Shown here piece after piece: positions 46,112 to 54,326 of a DNA stretch of 64,000 bases. The notes under the pieces were generated by a model. It had not been told where the DNA came from. It searched no databases and saw nothing but the letters and a program-made list of their open reading frames with translations. The DNA is from JAIQGF01 sp051006995 (GTDB lineage: Bacteria; Acidobacteriota; Terriglobia; Terriglobales; Acidobacteriaceae). A program made the position numbers and the translations under genes. The first letter of the stretch is position 1. Each line of letters opens with the position of its first letter. The DNA lies in contig JBPCSQ010000010.1 in assembly GCA_051006995.1 (NCBI GenBank), positions 62,001-126,000 on the forward strand, given 5' to 3'.

Positions 46112-48186
46112 CGCCCTCGTTTCCCGAACTTGTAAACAAAAGTCACGCCCGCGATCCGCTCGTCAAAGTTCTGCGGATTGACCAGCGGGTACACGCCCCC
46201 CGGCGGGTAGAGCGTGGTGGTTGCCACACCGCCCAGAGGCGGCGCTGTGTAATAGAAGTTGTTGTTGCGCTCGAAGGAGAAGATCAGGGTCTTGTTTTCG
46301 TCGTTGGCGATCTTGTATGTCAGCGCCGCCTTGTAGCTCGGCCGGTAGTAGCCGGCCAGCGTAGTGGCCGAATTCTCGCGGTAGCCGAGCTCGAGGATGA
46401 ACCAGCGCGGCGCTTCCACGAACAGCCCGGCTGTGATCAGCCGGTTGGTCTCACGCAGCAGCAGCAGGTCGACCGCACTCGGTGTGTTCCCCGGCAGGAC
46501 ATTGGCCAGGTTGGGCCGCGTGCCCTGGCGCTCGAACTCGTACCGCATGGTCGGGTTCAGGTGCCAGCCGCCGAGGTCGTAAATCCCGCGTAGCGCACCG
46601 TAGATGCGGTCGGTATTGGAAGTACTGGCGACCGCCAGGTTGTCCACCTGTTGCCGGCGCTCGTAGCCCACCGTGAAAAACGTGGTGTGCAACGGGATGG
46701 AAATTTCCGCGTACGGTGTGCGCACGTAGCGGTCGGCGCAAATCATGCCGGCTCCGTTGGGAACGCACCCCGCCACCAGCCCCGACGCCGGCAGCACCGG
46801 TGTCTCGCCTCCGATAATCCGGTGCCGATAGCCGACTTCGATCACCGCCCGCCGGTAAAACGCCAGATCGTGGAAGATGAAGCGCCCTTCCGGGCCCCAA
46901 AGGATTTTTTCGTACTGGTTCTGCTGCTTCAGATCGTCGTTGGTGCGCCGCGCCGTTCCATCCACCGTCAACCAGGGGGTCGCTTCGTACGAAACGCGGA
47001 ACAGGGCGTCCTGCAAATCGGCGATCTGGCGCGCGTTCATCGAGGCGAACGCCGGCTCGTACCGCACGTAAGACCCGCGGAAGCTCAGCTTGTGCCAGCG
47101 ATAGGTGGCGTCATAGCGGGCACCCCAGTCGGTTTGCACGCCCAGCCCGGGCGTGGGCACGCGCGGGTCGCAGGGTGCGCCGGCGATCGGAACGCAGGTT
47201 CCAAGGCGCCGGTCGAAGTTGGTGGCCGAATACGCCCACTCACCTTCCATCCGCAAGCCTTTGGCGGAGTACTTGAAATCTATCGAGCCCACCCGGTTGG
47301 TGGCCGGGTCGGGCGCCGTTCCGAACGGCTGCGGCTGGCGCGTGAAGGTCAGGTCATCGCTGGTGGAAGTGTTCAGACCGAGGGCGGAATCGCGCGCAAA
47401 GGCGTACTCCAACCGCGCGCCGGTCACCGCCGCCGCGAACGGACGTCCGCACTGCGGGCTCGGATTCGGCGTGAACGTCGCTCCCACCGGCAGGCTGGCC
47501 GGCGGGTAGCAATCCCCCGGCTGTTCCTTGAATAGCGAGCCCCAGCGGTCAATGAACACGCCGCCCACCGTGGAGAGCTTCCACTTCTTGTTCAATTTCC
47601 AGGACGCGCTCAGGCCCTTGATGTTCTGGTTGAATGACAGGCGCGAGTAGTTCACCAGCGCGTCGCCGAACAGGTATTCGTCGCGCGATCCGTAAATCCG
47701 GAAATACGTCTTCTGCAGGCTGTTGCGCTCCGGATCAATGCTGGTGTCGTCGGTGCCGCGATACATCGTCAGGAACTGGAAGCGCCGCCCGGTCGAGAAA
47801 AAGTTGCGGTCGAGGAAGTAGTTGAACTCCGCCAGATTGTTGCTGCCGTCATTGTGGAACGAACGCTGCAGACCTTCCGGCGCGCCGTTGACCTGGGTGT
47901 AGCGCGTCATCATCCGCACCTCGCCCAGTTCCTGGTCCTGGCCGGTGCCGGCGCCCTCGCCGGCATTGAACGTGGACGGCTTGCTCGCCCTCGTTTCGCC
48001 GCCCTGCTGTGGGGTCACGCCGGGCTGCTGCGTCACCGACTGCGCCGGCTTGGCCTGGTCCAGCGGATTGACGGGTGCCTGCCCGGATGGTTGCTCTTGC
48101 GACGGATCCTGGGAGGAGGATTGGGTCTGGGCGGCCACCATCGCCGCCAGGAGGAGGGCACAACACAGGACTCGTAACACTCGCAT
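46108..48186 (-). CDS. Outer-membrane beta-barrel-like protein, first gene of the FecR/CHASE2 operon
   Basis: About 692 residues, exported (signal peptide about 1-20, then a Ser/Gln/Pro-rich segment to about 80). The rest is dense in alternating amphipathic strands with aromatic ends: FLDRNFFSTGRRFQFLTMYRG, LEYAFARDSALGLNTST, VIEVGYRHRI. The protein ends with FVYKFGKRGR, like a last barrel strand. I cannot assign a named family; it resembles uncharacterised acidobacterial barrel proteins. ATG 48186 has AGGTG upstream. A sigma70-like promoter lies about 160 nt upstream, making this the operon's first gene; its stop overlaps the cyclase start. Confidence 0.65.
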   Translation of the reverse strand: MRVLRVLCCALLLAAMVAAQTQSSSQDPSQEQPSGQAPVNPLDQAKPAQSVTQQPGVTPQQGGETRASKPSTFNAGEGAGTGQDQELGEVRMMTRYTQVNGAPEGLQRSFHNDGSNNLAEFNYFLDRNFFSTGRRFQFLTMYRGTDDTSIDPERNSLQKTYFRIYGSRDEYLFGDALVNYSRLSFNQNIKGLSASWKLNKKWKLSTVGGVFIDRWGSLFKEQPGDCYPPASLPVGATFTPNPSPQCGRPFAAAVTGARLEYAFARDSALGLNTSTSDDLTFTRQPQPFGTAPDPATNRVGSIDFKYSAKGLRMEGEWAYSATNFDRRLGTCVPIAGAPCDPRVPTPGLGVQTDWGARYDATYRWHKLSFRGSYVRYEPAFASMNARQIADLQDALFRVSYEATPWLTVDGTARRTNDDLKQQNQYEKILWGPEGRFIFHDLAFYRRAVIEVGYRHRIIGGETPVLPASGLVAGCVPNGAGMICADRYVRTPYAEISIPLHTTFFTVGYERRQQVDNLAVASTSNTDRIYGALRGIYDLGGWHLNPTMRYEFERQGTRPNLANVLPGNTPSAVDLLLLRETNRLITAGLFVEAPRWFILELGYRENSATTLAGYYRPSYKAALTYKIANDENKTLIFSFERNNNFYYTAPPLGGVATTTLYPPGGVYPLVNPQNFDERIAGVTFVYKFGKRGR

Positions 48187-48345
48187 CGGACACCTGCGCT
48201 CCCGCTCCGGACACAGCTCTGCCTCGTCCTGGAGCGAATGCAAAATTCAGTTGTCGGGGGAGGATATCCGACGGAAGTGACCTGTTTCAGACCCCTTCCA
48301 TGCGGCCAGCCTTAATTATTTCTTTGTAATTCTTGTAGCTCCCGG

Positions 48346-48373
48346 ATAGTACAACAAAACCAATTCAAGTCAA
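48346..48373 (-). promoter_or_regulatory. Sigma70-like promoter of the barrel-cyclase-FecR operon
   Basis: On the minus strand TTGACT (48373-48368), 16-nt spacer, TACTAT (48351-48346), in an AT-rich island of the divergent 48187-48579 gap. Transcription would start near 48339, giving a leader of about 150 nt. The rest of the gap shows nothing but the word array at 48539. Confidence 0.6.
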
Positions 48374-48538
48374 TTCTTTCCTGCCGAAAATCGCCCTAGA
48401 GAACGCACGAATTCACCTCAGAATTCCGTCCCAAACGGCCGGAGTCCACCTTTTTCATTTGTCATTCCGAGCCAGAATCCCCTCTGGCGAGAAATCTGGT
48501 TCTCCCGCCGCCCGTAGCCTGCAGACCGCTTCCGACCG

Positions 48539-48562
48539 CTGGCCACTGACCACCGGCCACTG
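48539..48562. repeat. Heptamer word array, CTGGCCA x3
   Basis: CTGGCCA, CTGACCA, CCGGCCA and a partial CTGCTA immediately before the M20 peptidase start, with related CCGTAGCCTGCAGACCGC sequence just upstream. No ribosome site is present. Confidence 0.7.
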
Positions 48563-48579
48563 CTATGCTGCCTGCCGCT

Positions 48580-50085
48580 ATGAATCGACGCGATTTTCTC
48601 GCCGCCTCCGCCGTCACCGCCGCCACTTACGCTCTGCCGAAATTTGCCAGCGCCGACTCACCCGAGTTCACGCCCATCTGGGCGGAAATCGAAAAGCGCC
48701 ACGATGAGGCGGTGCAGCGTCTCCAGCAATGGATCCGCCAGCCCTCCATCGCCGCCGAAAACCGTGGCATGAACGAGGGCTGCGCCCTCACCATGCAGAT
48801 GTTGCGCGATGCCGGGTTCGAGCACGTCACCAAAATTCCTACCGACGGCCAGCCCGGCATCTTCGCCACCCTCGACGCCGGCGCTCCCCGAACGCTCGGC
48901 ATTTACTTCATGTACGACGTCAAGCAGGTGGACCCGTCCGAGTGGTCTTCCCCGCCGTTCGACGCGGCGCTGGTGGATAAGCCTAGCGTAGGCAAGATCA
49001 TCGTCGGACGCGGCGCGGTCAACCAGAAAGGCCCGGAAGCCACCTTCCTGGCCGCGCTGCACGCTATTCGCGGCGCCGGGAAGAAGCTGCCCGTCAATCT
49101 CGTCTTCGTGGCCGAGGGCGAAGAAGAAATCGGCTCACCGCACTTCCCGCAGGTGGTGCGCCGCCCTGAGGTTCTGGCCGCCATGAAGCGCGCCACCGGC
49201 GTGTACATTCCCGCCGCCTCGCAGGGACTCGACGGCTCGGTCACGCTCACCCTCGGCGCCAAGGGCGTCATCGAATGCGAACTTGTGTCCAGCGGCGAGC
49301 GCTGGGGACGCGGCCCGCGTCTCGACGTCCATTCCAGCAACAAGGCGCGCATTGACAGCCCCGCATGGCACCTGATTCTGGCCTTGGCAACGCTGGTGTC
49401 GCCCGACGGCAACACCCCCGCCATCGAAGGGCTGACCACGCACGTCCGCCCGATTTCCACCGCCGAAAAGCAGATGTGCGCCATCGCCGCCCGCCGCCTA
49501 AATGAAGAGGTCATGAAGAAACAGCTCGGCGTGCAGCACTGGATCCATGACGTGGATTTCGAAAAATCGCTGGAAATGCTGATCTCGCTGCCCACCGTGA
49601 ATATCGAGGGCATCGTCGGTGGCTATACCGGTCCCGGCGGCAAGACCATTCTTCCGCACAAGGCGGCGGCGAAACTCGATCTCCGCCTCGTTCCCGATCA
49701 GACCGCTGCCGGCGCGCTCGCCGCCCTCAAAGCGCACCTGGCCAAGCACGGCTTCGGCGACATCGAGGTCACCATGACCGGCGGCTACGACCCGACCAGC
49801 ACGTCGGCCGATTCCGGCATCATCCGTGCGGAAGAGAATGTCTACAAGCGAGCCGGCATCGATCCCGTCATCCTGCCGCGCAACGCCGGCTCCTGGCCGG
49901 GATACGTCTTCACCGGCGACCCGCTGCGCCTGCCCGCCGGACACTTCGGGCTGGGACATGGCAGCGGCGCACATGCTCCCAACGAGTACTACATCATCGA
50001 GTCCGCCAGCCCGAAGGTGCTGGGCATGGACGGCGCCGCGCGTGCCCATGTTGAGTACCTGTACGAGCTGGCGACGATCAAATAA
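48580..50085 (+). CDS. Tat-exported M20 family metallopeptidase
   Basis: Zinc-dependent di- or carboxypeptidase-like M20 hydrolase, 501 residues. ATG 48580 gives MNRRDFLAASAVTAATYALP, a twin-arginine signal (RRDFL), so the enzyme is exported folded. Metal-site motifs are GIYFMYDVKQVDPSEW (an altered version of the usual HxDV motif, in which Tyr replaces His), GRGAVNQKGPEATF and VFVAEGEEEIGSPHF with the catalytic Glu. HFGLGHGSGAHAPNEYY near the end supplies the last His ligand. The dimerisation domain is about 225-340. The Tyr in place of the first His ligand is unusual. The start has no ribosome site. Confidence 0.87.
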   Translation: MNRRDFLAASAVTAATYALPKFASADSPEFTPIWAEIEKRHDEAVQRLQQWIRQPSIAAENRGMNEGCALTMQMLRDAGFEHVTKIPTDGQPGIFATLDAGAPRTLGIYFMYDVKQVDPSEWSSPPFDAALVDKPSVGKIIVGRGAVNQKGPEATFLAALHAIRGAGKKLPVNLVFVAEGEEEIGSPHFPQVVRRPEVLAAMKRATGVYIPAASQGLDGSVTLTLGAKGVIECELVSSGERWGRGPRLDVHSSNKARIDSPAWHLILALATLVSPDGNTPAIEGLTTHVRPISTAEKQMCAIAARRLNEEVMKKQLGVQHWIHDVDFEKSLEMLISLPTVNIEGIVGGYTGPGGKTILPHKAAAKLDLRLVPDQTAAGALAALKAHLAKHGFGDIEVTMTGGYDPTSTSADSGIIRAEENVYKRAGIDPVILPRNAGSWPGYVFTGDPLRLPAGHFGLGHGSGAHAPNEYYIIESASPKVLGMDGAARAHVEYLYELATIK

Positions 50086-50193
50086 CCGCACATTCCCCGC
50101 CCCTTTCGGTATGTGGCTAGGACAGGTTCTTACTCACGATCCTTCGTGCTCCCTTGACGCCCTTCGTGTGAACCGGCTCCACTGTTAACGGCA

Positions 50194-50221
50194 CTAGCCA
50201 CCGGCCACTAGCCACTGCTAC
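50194..50221. repeat. Heptamer word array, ACTAGCC x4
   Basis: ACTAGCC, ACCGGCC, ACTAGCC, ACTGCTA: four 7-bp units 11 nt before the PD40 protein start, whose leader has no ribosome site. It shares its middle word with the array at 48539. Confidence 0.75.
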
Positions 50222-50232
50222 ATTCGCTCCGC

Positions 50233-51282
50233 ATGAACTTTTTCGTTTCTTTCGTTCTCTTGATTTCCGCCGCCCTGCTACTCACCGCCCAATCCCCAGA
50301 GCCCAAGGACCTGCGCACACCGGAGGAAAAACATCTGCGCAACGTGCGCCAGCTCACCTTCGGCGGGGAGAACGCCGAGGCTTACTTCAGCTCCGACGGC
50401 GCCAACCTGATTTTTCAATCCACCCGCGGCGGCCTTAAGTGCGACCAGATCTTCATCATGAACACCGACGGGTCAAATGCCCACATGGTTTCCACCGGCA
50501 AGGGCCGCACCACCTGCGCATACTTTTTCCCCGACGGGAAACGCATCCTTTATTCTTCAACGCACGCCGCCTCGCCCGACTGCCCGCCGCCTCCCGACTG
50601 GTCCAAGGGATACCGCTGGGCCGTCTACCCGAGCTTCGACATTTATGTCGCCAATGCTGACGGCGGCAATCCCGCGCCACTGACGCACAATCAGGGCTAC
50701 AACGCAGAAGCGACCATCTCCCCTGACGGCAAGAAAATCGCCTTCACTTCCACCCGCAACGGCGATCTGGATGTCTACGTGATGGACGCTGACGGCAAGC
50801 ACGTGCACCAGCTCACGCACGAGCTCGGGTACGACGGCGGGCCGTTTTGGTCGCGCGACGGCCGTTGGATTGTCTATCGCGCCTTTCATCCCAAGACCGA
50901 AGCCGAGACAAAAGAGTACAAAGAACTGCTGGCGCAAAACCTGATCCGCCCCACCTGGCTGGAGCTGTGGGTGATGAAAGCCGACGGCAGCCAGAAACGC
51001 CAGATCACCAGCAACGGCGCTGCCAATTTCGCCCCCTACTTTTTCCCTGACGGCAGGCGCGTGATTTTTTCTACCAACCTCGCCGATCCGAAGGGCATGG
51101 GCAACTTCGAGCTCTACGCCGTCAACGTAGACGGCAGCAACCTGGAGCGCATCACCTTTAGCCCCGGCTTCGACGGCTTTCCCATGTTCAGCCCCGACGG
51201 AAAGAAGCTGGTGTTCTCCTCCAACCGCAACCAATCCCGGCCGCACGAGACCAACGTCTTCCTGGCGGATTGGGTGAACTGA
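50233..51282 (+). CDS. Exported TolB-like PD40 beta-propeller protein
   Basis: 349 residues, signal peptide about 1-20 (LLISAALLLTAQ). Six propeller blades of the WD40-like PD40 type are recognisable: EAYFSSDGANLIFQSTRGG, CAYFFPDGKRILYSST, EATISPDGKKIAFTSTRNG, PFWSRDGRWIVYRA, APYFFPDGRRVIFSTN and PMFSPDGKKLVFSSNRN. Each is followed by an IYV(M/A)DADG-type strand. That is the TolB-like fold, but there is no N-terminal TolB domain, and no tol-pal genes nearby. It follows the M20 peptidase and precedes a cytochrome in the same direction; whether they form one transcript is unclear. Likely a periplasmic binding or scaffold protein. Confidence 0.83.
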   Translation: MNFFVSFVLLISAALLLTAQSPEPKDLRTPEEKHLRNVRQLTFGGENAEAYFSSDGANLIFQSTRGGLKCDQIFIMNTDGSNAHMVSTGKGRTTCAYFFPDGKRILYSSTHAASPDCPPPPDWSKGYRWAVYPSFDIYVANADGGNPAPLTHNQGYNAEATISPDGKKIAFTSTRNGDLDVYVMDADGKHVHQLTHELGYDGGPFWSRDGRWIVYRAFHPKTEAETKEYKELLAQNLIRPTWLELWVMKADGSQKRQITSNGAANFAPYFFPDGRRVIFSTNLADPKGMGNFELYAVNVDGSNLERITFSPGFDGFPMFSPDGKKLVFSSNRNQSRPHETNVFLADWVN

Positions 51283-51410
51283 CTGTGTGGCACAGGCGCC
51301 CTCGCGTGTGCTCAGCCAACTCACCCACCGCGGTGACATCCATCACGGCTACGCGAATCCTGCGGGCGTAGCCTCGCCGCCAGCGCGCAATCTTCGCCAG
51401 GAGGCGCCCC

Positions 51411-52193
51411 ATGCGTACACCATTCACCCGGCGGGAACTCGTGATGTTGCTGGGCGGCGCGGCGGGAGCAGCCGGCGCGGGCAAGCTGCTGTTCGCCCAA
51501 CAACGGGCGTTCGCGCCCAAGGCCGGCGGCATGCGCAGTGTGCCGTGGCCGTACAAGCCCCTCGATCCCGACATCGTCGGGCAGCACGGATTCGACGGCT
51601 ACAATGTCCATCACTGCATGTACGGCGCCTTCGAGGCCATGGTCGCGCCCGTCGCCGAACAACTCGGCCCGCCCTACTCCGAATTTCCCTTCGACATGTT
51701 TACCTACGGCGCCGGCGGCATCAACGGCTGGGCCACCATCTGCGGCGCGCTCAACGGCGCCGCCGCCGCATTTCAATTGCTCTCGCCCAAGCCCGAGCCG
51801 CTCATGGATACCTTGTTCAACTGGTACGAGATGGCGCCCTTGCCGGATCTGCAGCCCAAGGGCGCGAAATTCGCCGAGGTGCGCTCCGTGGCCAATTCCC
51901 CGCTTTGTCACCAGTCCATCGTCAACTGGTGCAAGGTGGCGAAGAAGAAGGCGTATTCGGCGGAGCGCAAAGAACGCTGCGGCGCCATCACTGCCTCGGT
52001 GGCTCGCAAGGCCGTCCTGCTGCTGAACGAGCAGGCGGAAGGCAAGCTGGTGGTGCTGAAGCCGGGCCAGCCGGCGCAGACCTGCATGTCGTGCCATGAA
52101 AAGGGCGGCGCCGTCGAGAACATTCGCACCCAGATGGACTGCCGCGGCTGCCACGCTCCCATCATCGGCAAGCACCCGGGGAGGAAGGCGTAA
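51411..52193 (+). CDS. Tat-exported split-Soret-like cytochrome c
   Basis: 260 residues. TRRELVMLLGGAAGAAGAGK is a twin-arginine signal. Residues about 55-165 match the C_GCAxxG_C_C/split-Soret arrangement: NVHHCMYGAFEAM, then YGAGGINGWATICGALNGAAA and CHQSIVNWC. The C-terminal part carries two haem c sites, CMSCHE (about 224-229) and CRGCHA (about 247-252). Hence a di-haem periplasmic protein, perhaps with unusual haem ligation as in split-Soret cytochromes. A clean AGGAGG site precedes the ATG. Electron partner and pathway are not shown by the neighbours. Confidence 0.78.
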   Translation: MRTPFTRRELVMLLGGAAGAAGAGKLLFAQQRAFAPKAGGMRSVPWPYKPLDPDIVGQHGFDGYNVHHCMYGAFEAMVAPVAEQLGPPYSEFPFDMFTYGAGGINGWATICGALNGAAAAFQLLSPKPEPLMDTLFNWYEMAPLPDLQPKGAKFAEVRSVANSPLCHQSIVNWCKVAKKKAYSAERKERCGAITASVARKAVLLLNEQAEGKLVVLKPGQPAQTCMSCHEKGGAVENIRTQMDCRGCHAPIIGKHPGRKA

Positions 52194-52358
52194 TTTCGCG
52201 AGTTGCACCCTCTCTGCGTAAACCCAGCGGAGCAGGATGGCTTCGCGGGTCGCGACGCTTTTCCCGGCTCCACTCGCCGCCCCAGCTCCTAAATCCTGAT
52301 CGCTGATAAATTCCGTTCACCGATGGTGAGTTTTCCTCCCAAACCACCGTGTCGCTCG

Positions 52359-52386
52359 CAACTTACAACCCTCAACTGACAACTAA
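52359..52386. repeat. Heptamer word array, CAACTTA x4
   Basis: CAACTTA, CAACCCT, CAACTGA, CAACTAA: four 7-bp units ending 6 nt before the LigD ATG. The rest of the 52194-52392 gap contains a CTCTCTGCG-type word near 52211 and no gene. Confidence 0.78.
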
Positions 52387-52392
52387 TCCCAC

Positions 52393-54252
52393 ATGGCTCT
52401 CGAGGAATATCAGCGCAAGCGGCGCTTCAAGGACACGCCCGAGCCGCCGCCGAAAGTCGAGAACAAGGCGGGGCACCGCTTCGTGGTGCAGAAGCACCAT
52501 GCCTCGCACCTGCACTACGATTTCCGCTTGGAAATGGATGGCGTACTGAAGTCGTGGGCGGTTCCCAAGGGGCCATCGCTCGATCCCGCCGACAAGCGCC
52601 TGGCGATGATGGTCGAGGACCATCCCATCTCCTACTTCCACTTCGAAGGCATTATTCCCGAGGGCAACTACGGCGCGGGCACGGTCATGGTGTGGGACAC
52701 CGGCACCTGGGAACCTTTGGGCGACGAGCACGAGATGCTGAAAAAGGGCGACCTGAAGTTCCGGCTGGAGGGCGAGAAGCTGAAGGGGGAATTCGTGCTG
52801 GCGCGGATGCGCTCGCGGCGCCCGGGAAGCAAAGGCACGGAGTGGCTGCTGATCAAAAAGCGCGACGCGCGCGCGGAGGAAGGGTTCGACATCAACCAGC
52901 TGGACTGGTCGGTGCTGACCAGGCGGTCGTTGCAGAAGATCGCCGAAGATGAAGGCTCCGCCGAATGGCAGAGCAATCGTCCCGCAGCAGCGGCGAAAAA
53001 GGCCGGATGGCTGGATGAGACTTTGAAGAAAATCGCTTCAAGGAAGAAAAAGATCAACGCAGAGGACGCAAAGGAGCAGAAACACATAAAGATCAAACGC
53101 CTGACGAAGGCTTCTGCGGCAACAACGAGTTCTTTACGGAAAACAGCGAAAAGGAAAGTCTTGGCGTCCTCAGCGAAAGGTTCTGCGTTCTCTGCGTTAA
53201 AAAAAAACACTGACGCACCGGAGAAAGTAAAAGGTGCTGAGAAAGCCTCCATGCCGCGCGCTATCCGGCCGATGCTGGCCACGCTGGTGGATGAGCCGTT
53301 CAACAGCGCCGAGTGGCTCTATGAAGTCAAGTGGGACGGTTTTCGCGCCATCGCGCACATCGAAGGCGGCCGCGCCCGGTTCACCTCGCGCAACCAGAAC
53401 GATCTGACCGGAGAATTTCCGGAGTTGAAAGACTTACCCGAAGCCATCCAGGCCAGGTCGGCGATCGTGGATGGCGAGATCGTCGCGCTTGACGTGGAAG
53501 GCCGCCCGTCGTTCAGCTTGATGCAGCAGCGCTCCGCCGTCAGTGGCGGCAAGCGGAGCGGCCCCAAGATCATCTACTACGCCTTCGACCTGCTCTACCT
53601 CGACGGCTATTCCCTGCTCAAGGTGGACCTGGAAGAACGAAAGCGCCTGTTGCAGGCACGCCTGACCGAGAGCGACCTGCTGCGCTACTCCGAGCACTTC
53701 GACGATGGGCTCGCGCTCTATGAGGCGGCAAAGTCGCGCGGCCTGGAGGGCATCGTCGCCAAGCGGCGCAAGAGCTGCTACCTGCTGAACAAGCGCAGCC
53801 GCGAGTGGCTGAAGATGAAAATCACGCGGCGGCAGGAATGCGTTATCGGCGGCTACACCGACCCGCGCGGCAGCCGCGAGCACTTCGGCTCGCTGGTGCT
53901 CGGCTTGTACGACGAAAAAGGGCGGCTGGTGCACGTCGGGAACGCCGGCACCGGCTTCACCGACCAGACCGCCGCGGACATGTGGCGGCGCTTGCAGAAG
54001 CTCAACTCCGGCAAGAACCCGTTCGCCACCAGGGTGGAAGCGTCGCGGCGCACGCATTGGGTGAAACCGGAACTGGTGGCGGAAATCAAGTTCACGGAAT
54101 GGACGCACGAAGGTCAGAGCGGCGCCATCAAGATGCGCGCGCCGGTTTACCAGGGGCTGCGCTTCGACAAACCGCCGCGGGAGTGCGTCCTCGAGCGCGA
54201 GGCGCCCGCCCGCAAGGAAGCGCGCAAGGCCGAGCAAGGCGAGGCGGCGTAA
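52393..54252 (+). CDS. ligD: DNA ligase D-like protein: 3'-phosphoesterase plus ATP-dependent ligase
   Basis: End-joining ligase of 619 residues lacking the polymerase domain. The phosphoesterase domain is at about 25-165 (RFVVQKHHASHLHYDFRLEM, SYFHFEGIIPEGNYGAGTV). An unusually long basic linker follows (about 205-290). The ATP-dependent ligase core starts at about 295 with the nucleotidyl lysine in LYEVKWDGFRAI, then DGEIVALD, YYAFDLLYLDG, LEGIVAKR and WLKMKI. The OB-fold C-terminus ends with KPELVAEIKFTEWT and LRHP-like FRGLRFDK motifs. Part of the linker (codons about 222-270) is encoded by word-repeat sequence in inverted orientation, containing an A9 run. No Ku gene is adjacent in the window. 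The start has no ribosome site. Confidence 0.9.
   Translation: MALEEYQRKRRFKDTPEPPPKVENKAGHRFVVQKHHASHLHYDFRLEMDGVLKSWAVPKGPSLDPADKRLAMMVEDHPISYFHFEGIIPEGNYGAGTVMVWDTGTWEPLGDEHEMLKKGDLKFRLEGEKLKGEFVLARMRSRRPGSKGTEWLLIKKRDARAEEGFDINQLDWSVLTRRSLQKIAEDEGSAEWQSNRPAAAAKKAGWLDETLKKIASRKKKINAEDAKEQKHIKIKRLTKASAATTSSLRKTAKRKVLASSAKGSAFSALKKNTDAPEKVKGAEKASMPRAIRPMLATLVDEPFNSAEWLYEVKWDGFRAIAHIEGGRARFTSRNQNDLTGEFPELKDLPEAIQARSAIVDGEIVALDVEGRPSFSLMQQRSAVSGGKRSGPKIIYYAFDLLYLDGYSLLKVDLEERKRLLQARLTESDLLRYSEHFDDGLALYEAAKSRGLEGIVAKRRKSCYLLNKRSREWLKMKITRRQECVIGGYTDPRGSREHFGSLVLGLYDEKGRLVHVGNAGTGFTDQTAADMWRRLQKLNSGKNPFATRVEASRRTHWVKPELVAEIKFTEWTHEGQSGAIKMRAPVYQGLRFDKPPRECVLEREAPARKEARKAEQGEAA
53056..53207. repeat. 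In-frame word repeat inside ligD, with A9 homopolymer
   Basis: Inverted arms 53056-53073 (AACGCAGAGGACGCAAAG) and 53181-53198 (TTCTGCGTTCTCTGCGTT) pair at about 14 of 16-18 positions. The words are 8-9-bp CTCTGCGTT-type units. An A9 run at 53199-53207 follows the second arm. The whole element is translated as a Lys/Ala/Ser-rich linker between the phosphoesterase and ligase domains. Confidence 0.7.
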
Positions 54253-54326
54253 AGAATAAACGTAGTTTTTCTTGAGCAACACGCATCATAAAAGTGGTAT
54301 TAGGACACGGCAACGTGGGGTCAGAG

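Noticed and set aside
43628..46135. 835-codon open frame on the plus strand opposite the CHASE2 cyclase
   Set aside because: It is antisense to a clear cyclase with intact catalytic motifs; its own translation is Arg/His/Val-rich with no family features, a typical shadow of GC-rich coding sequence.
54294..54326. GTG start 11 codons upstream of the Sel1 gene
   Set aside because: The extra residues do not belong to a signal peptide and the ATG at 54327 opens directly on one.
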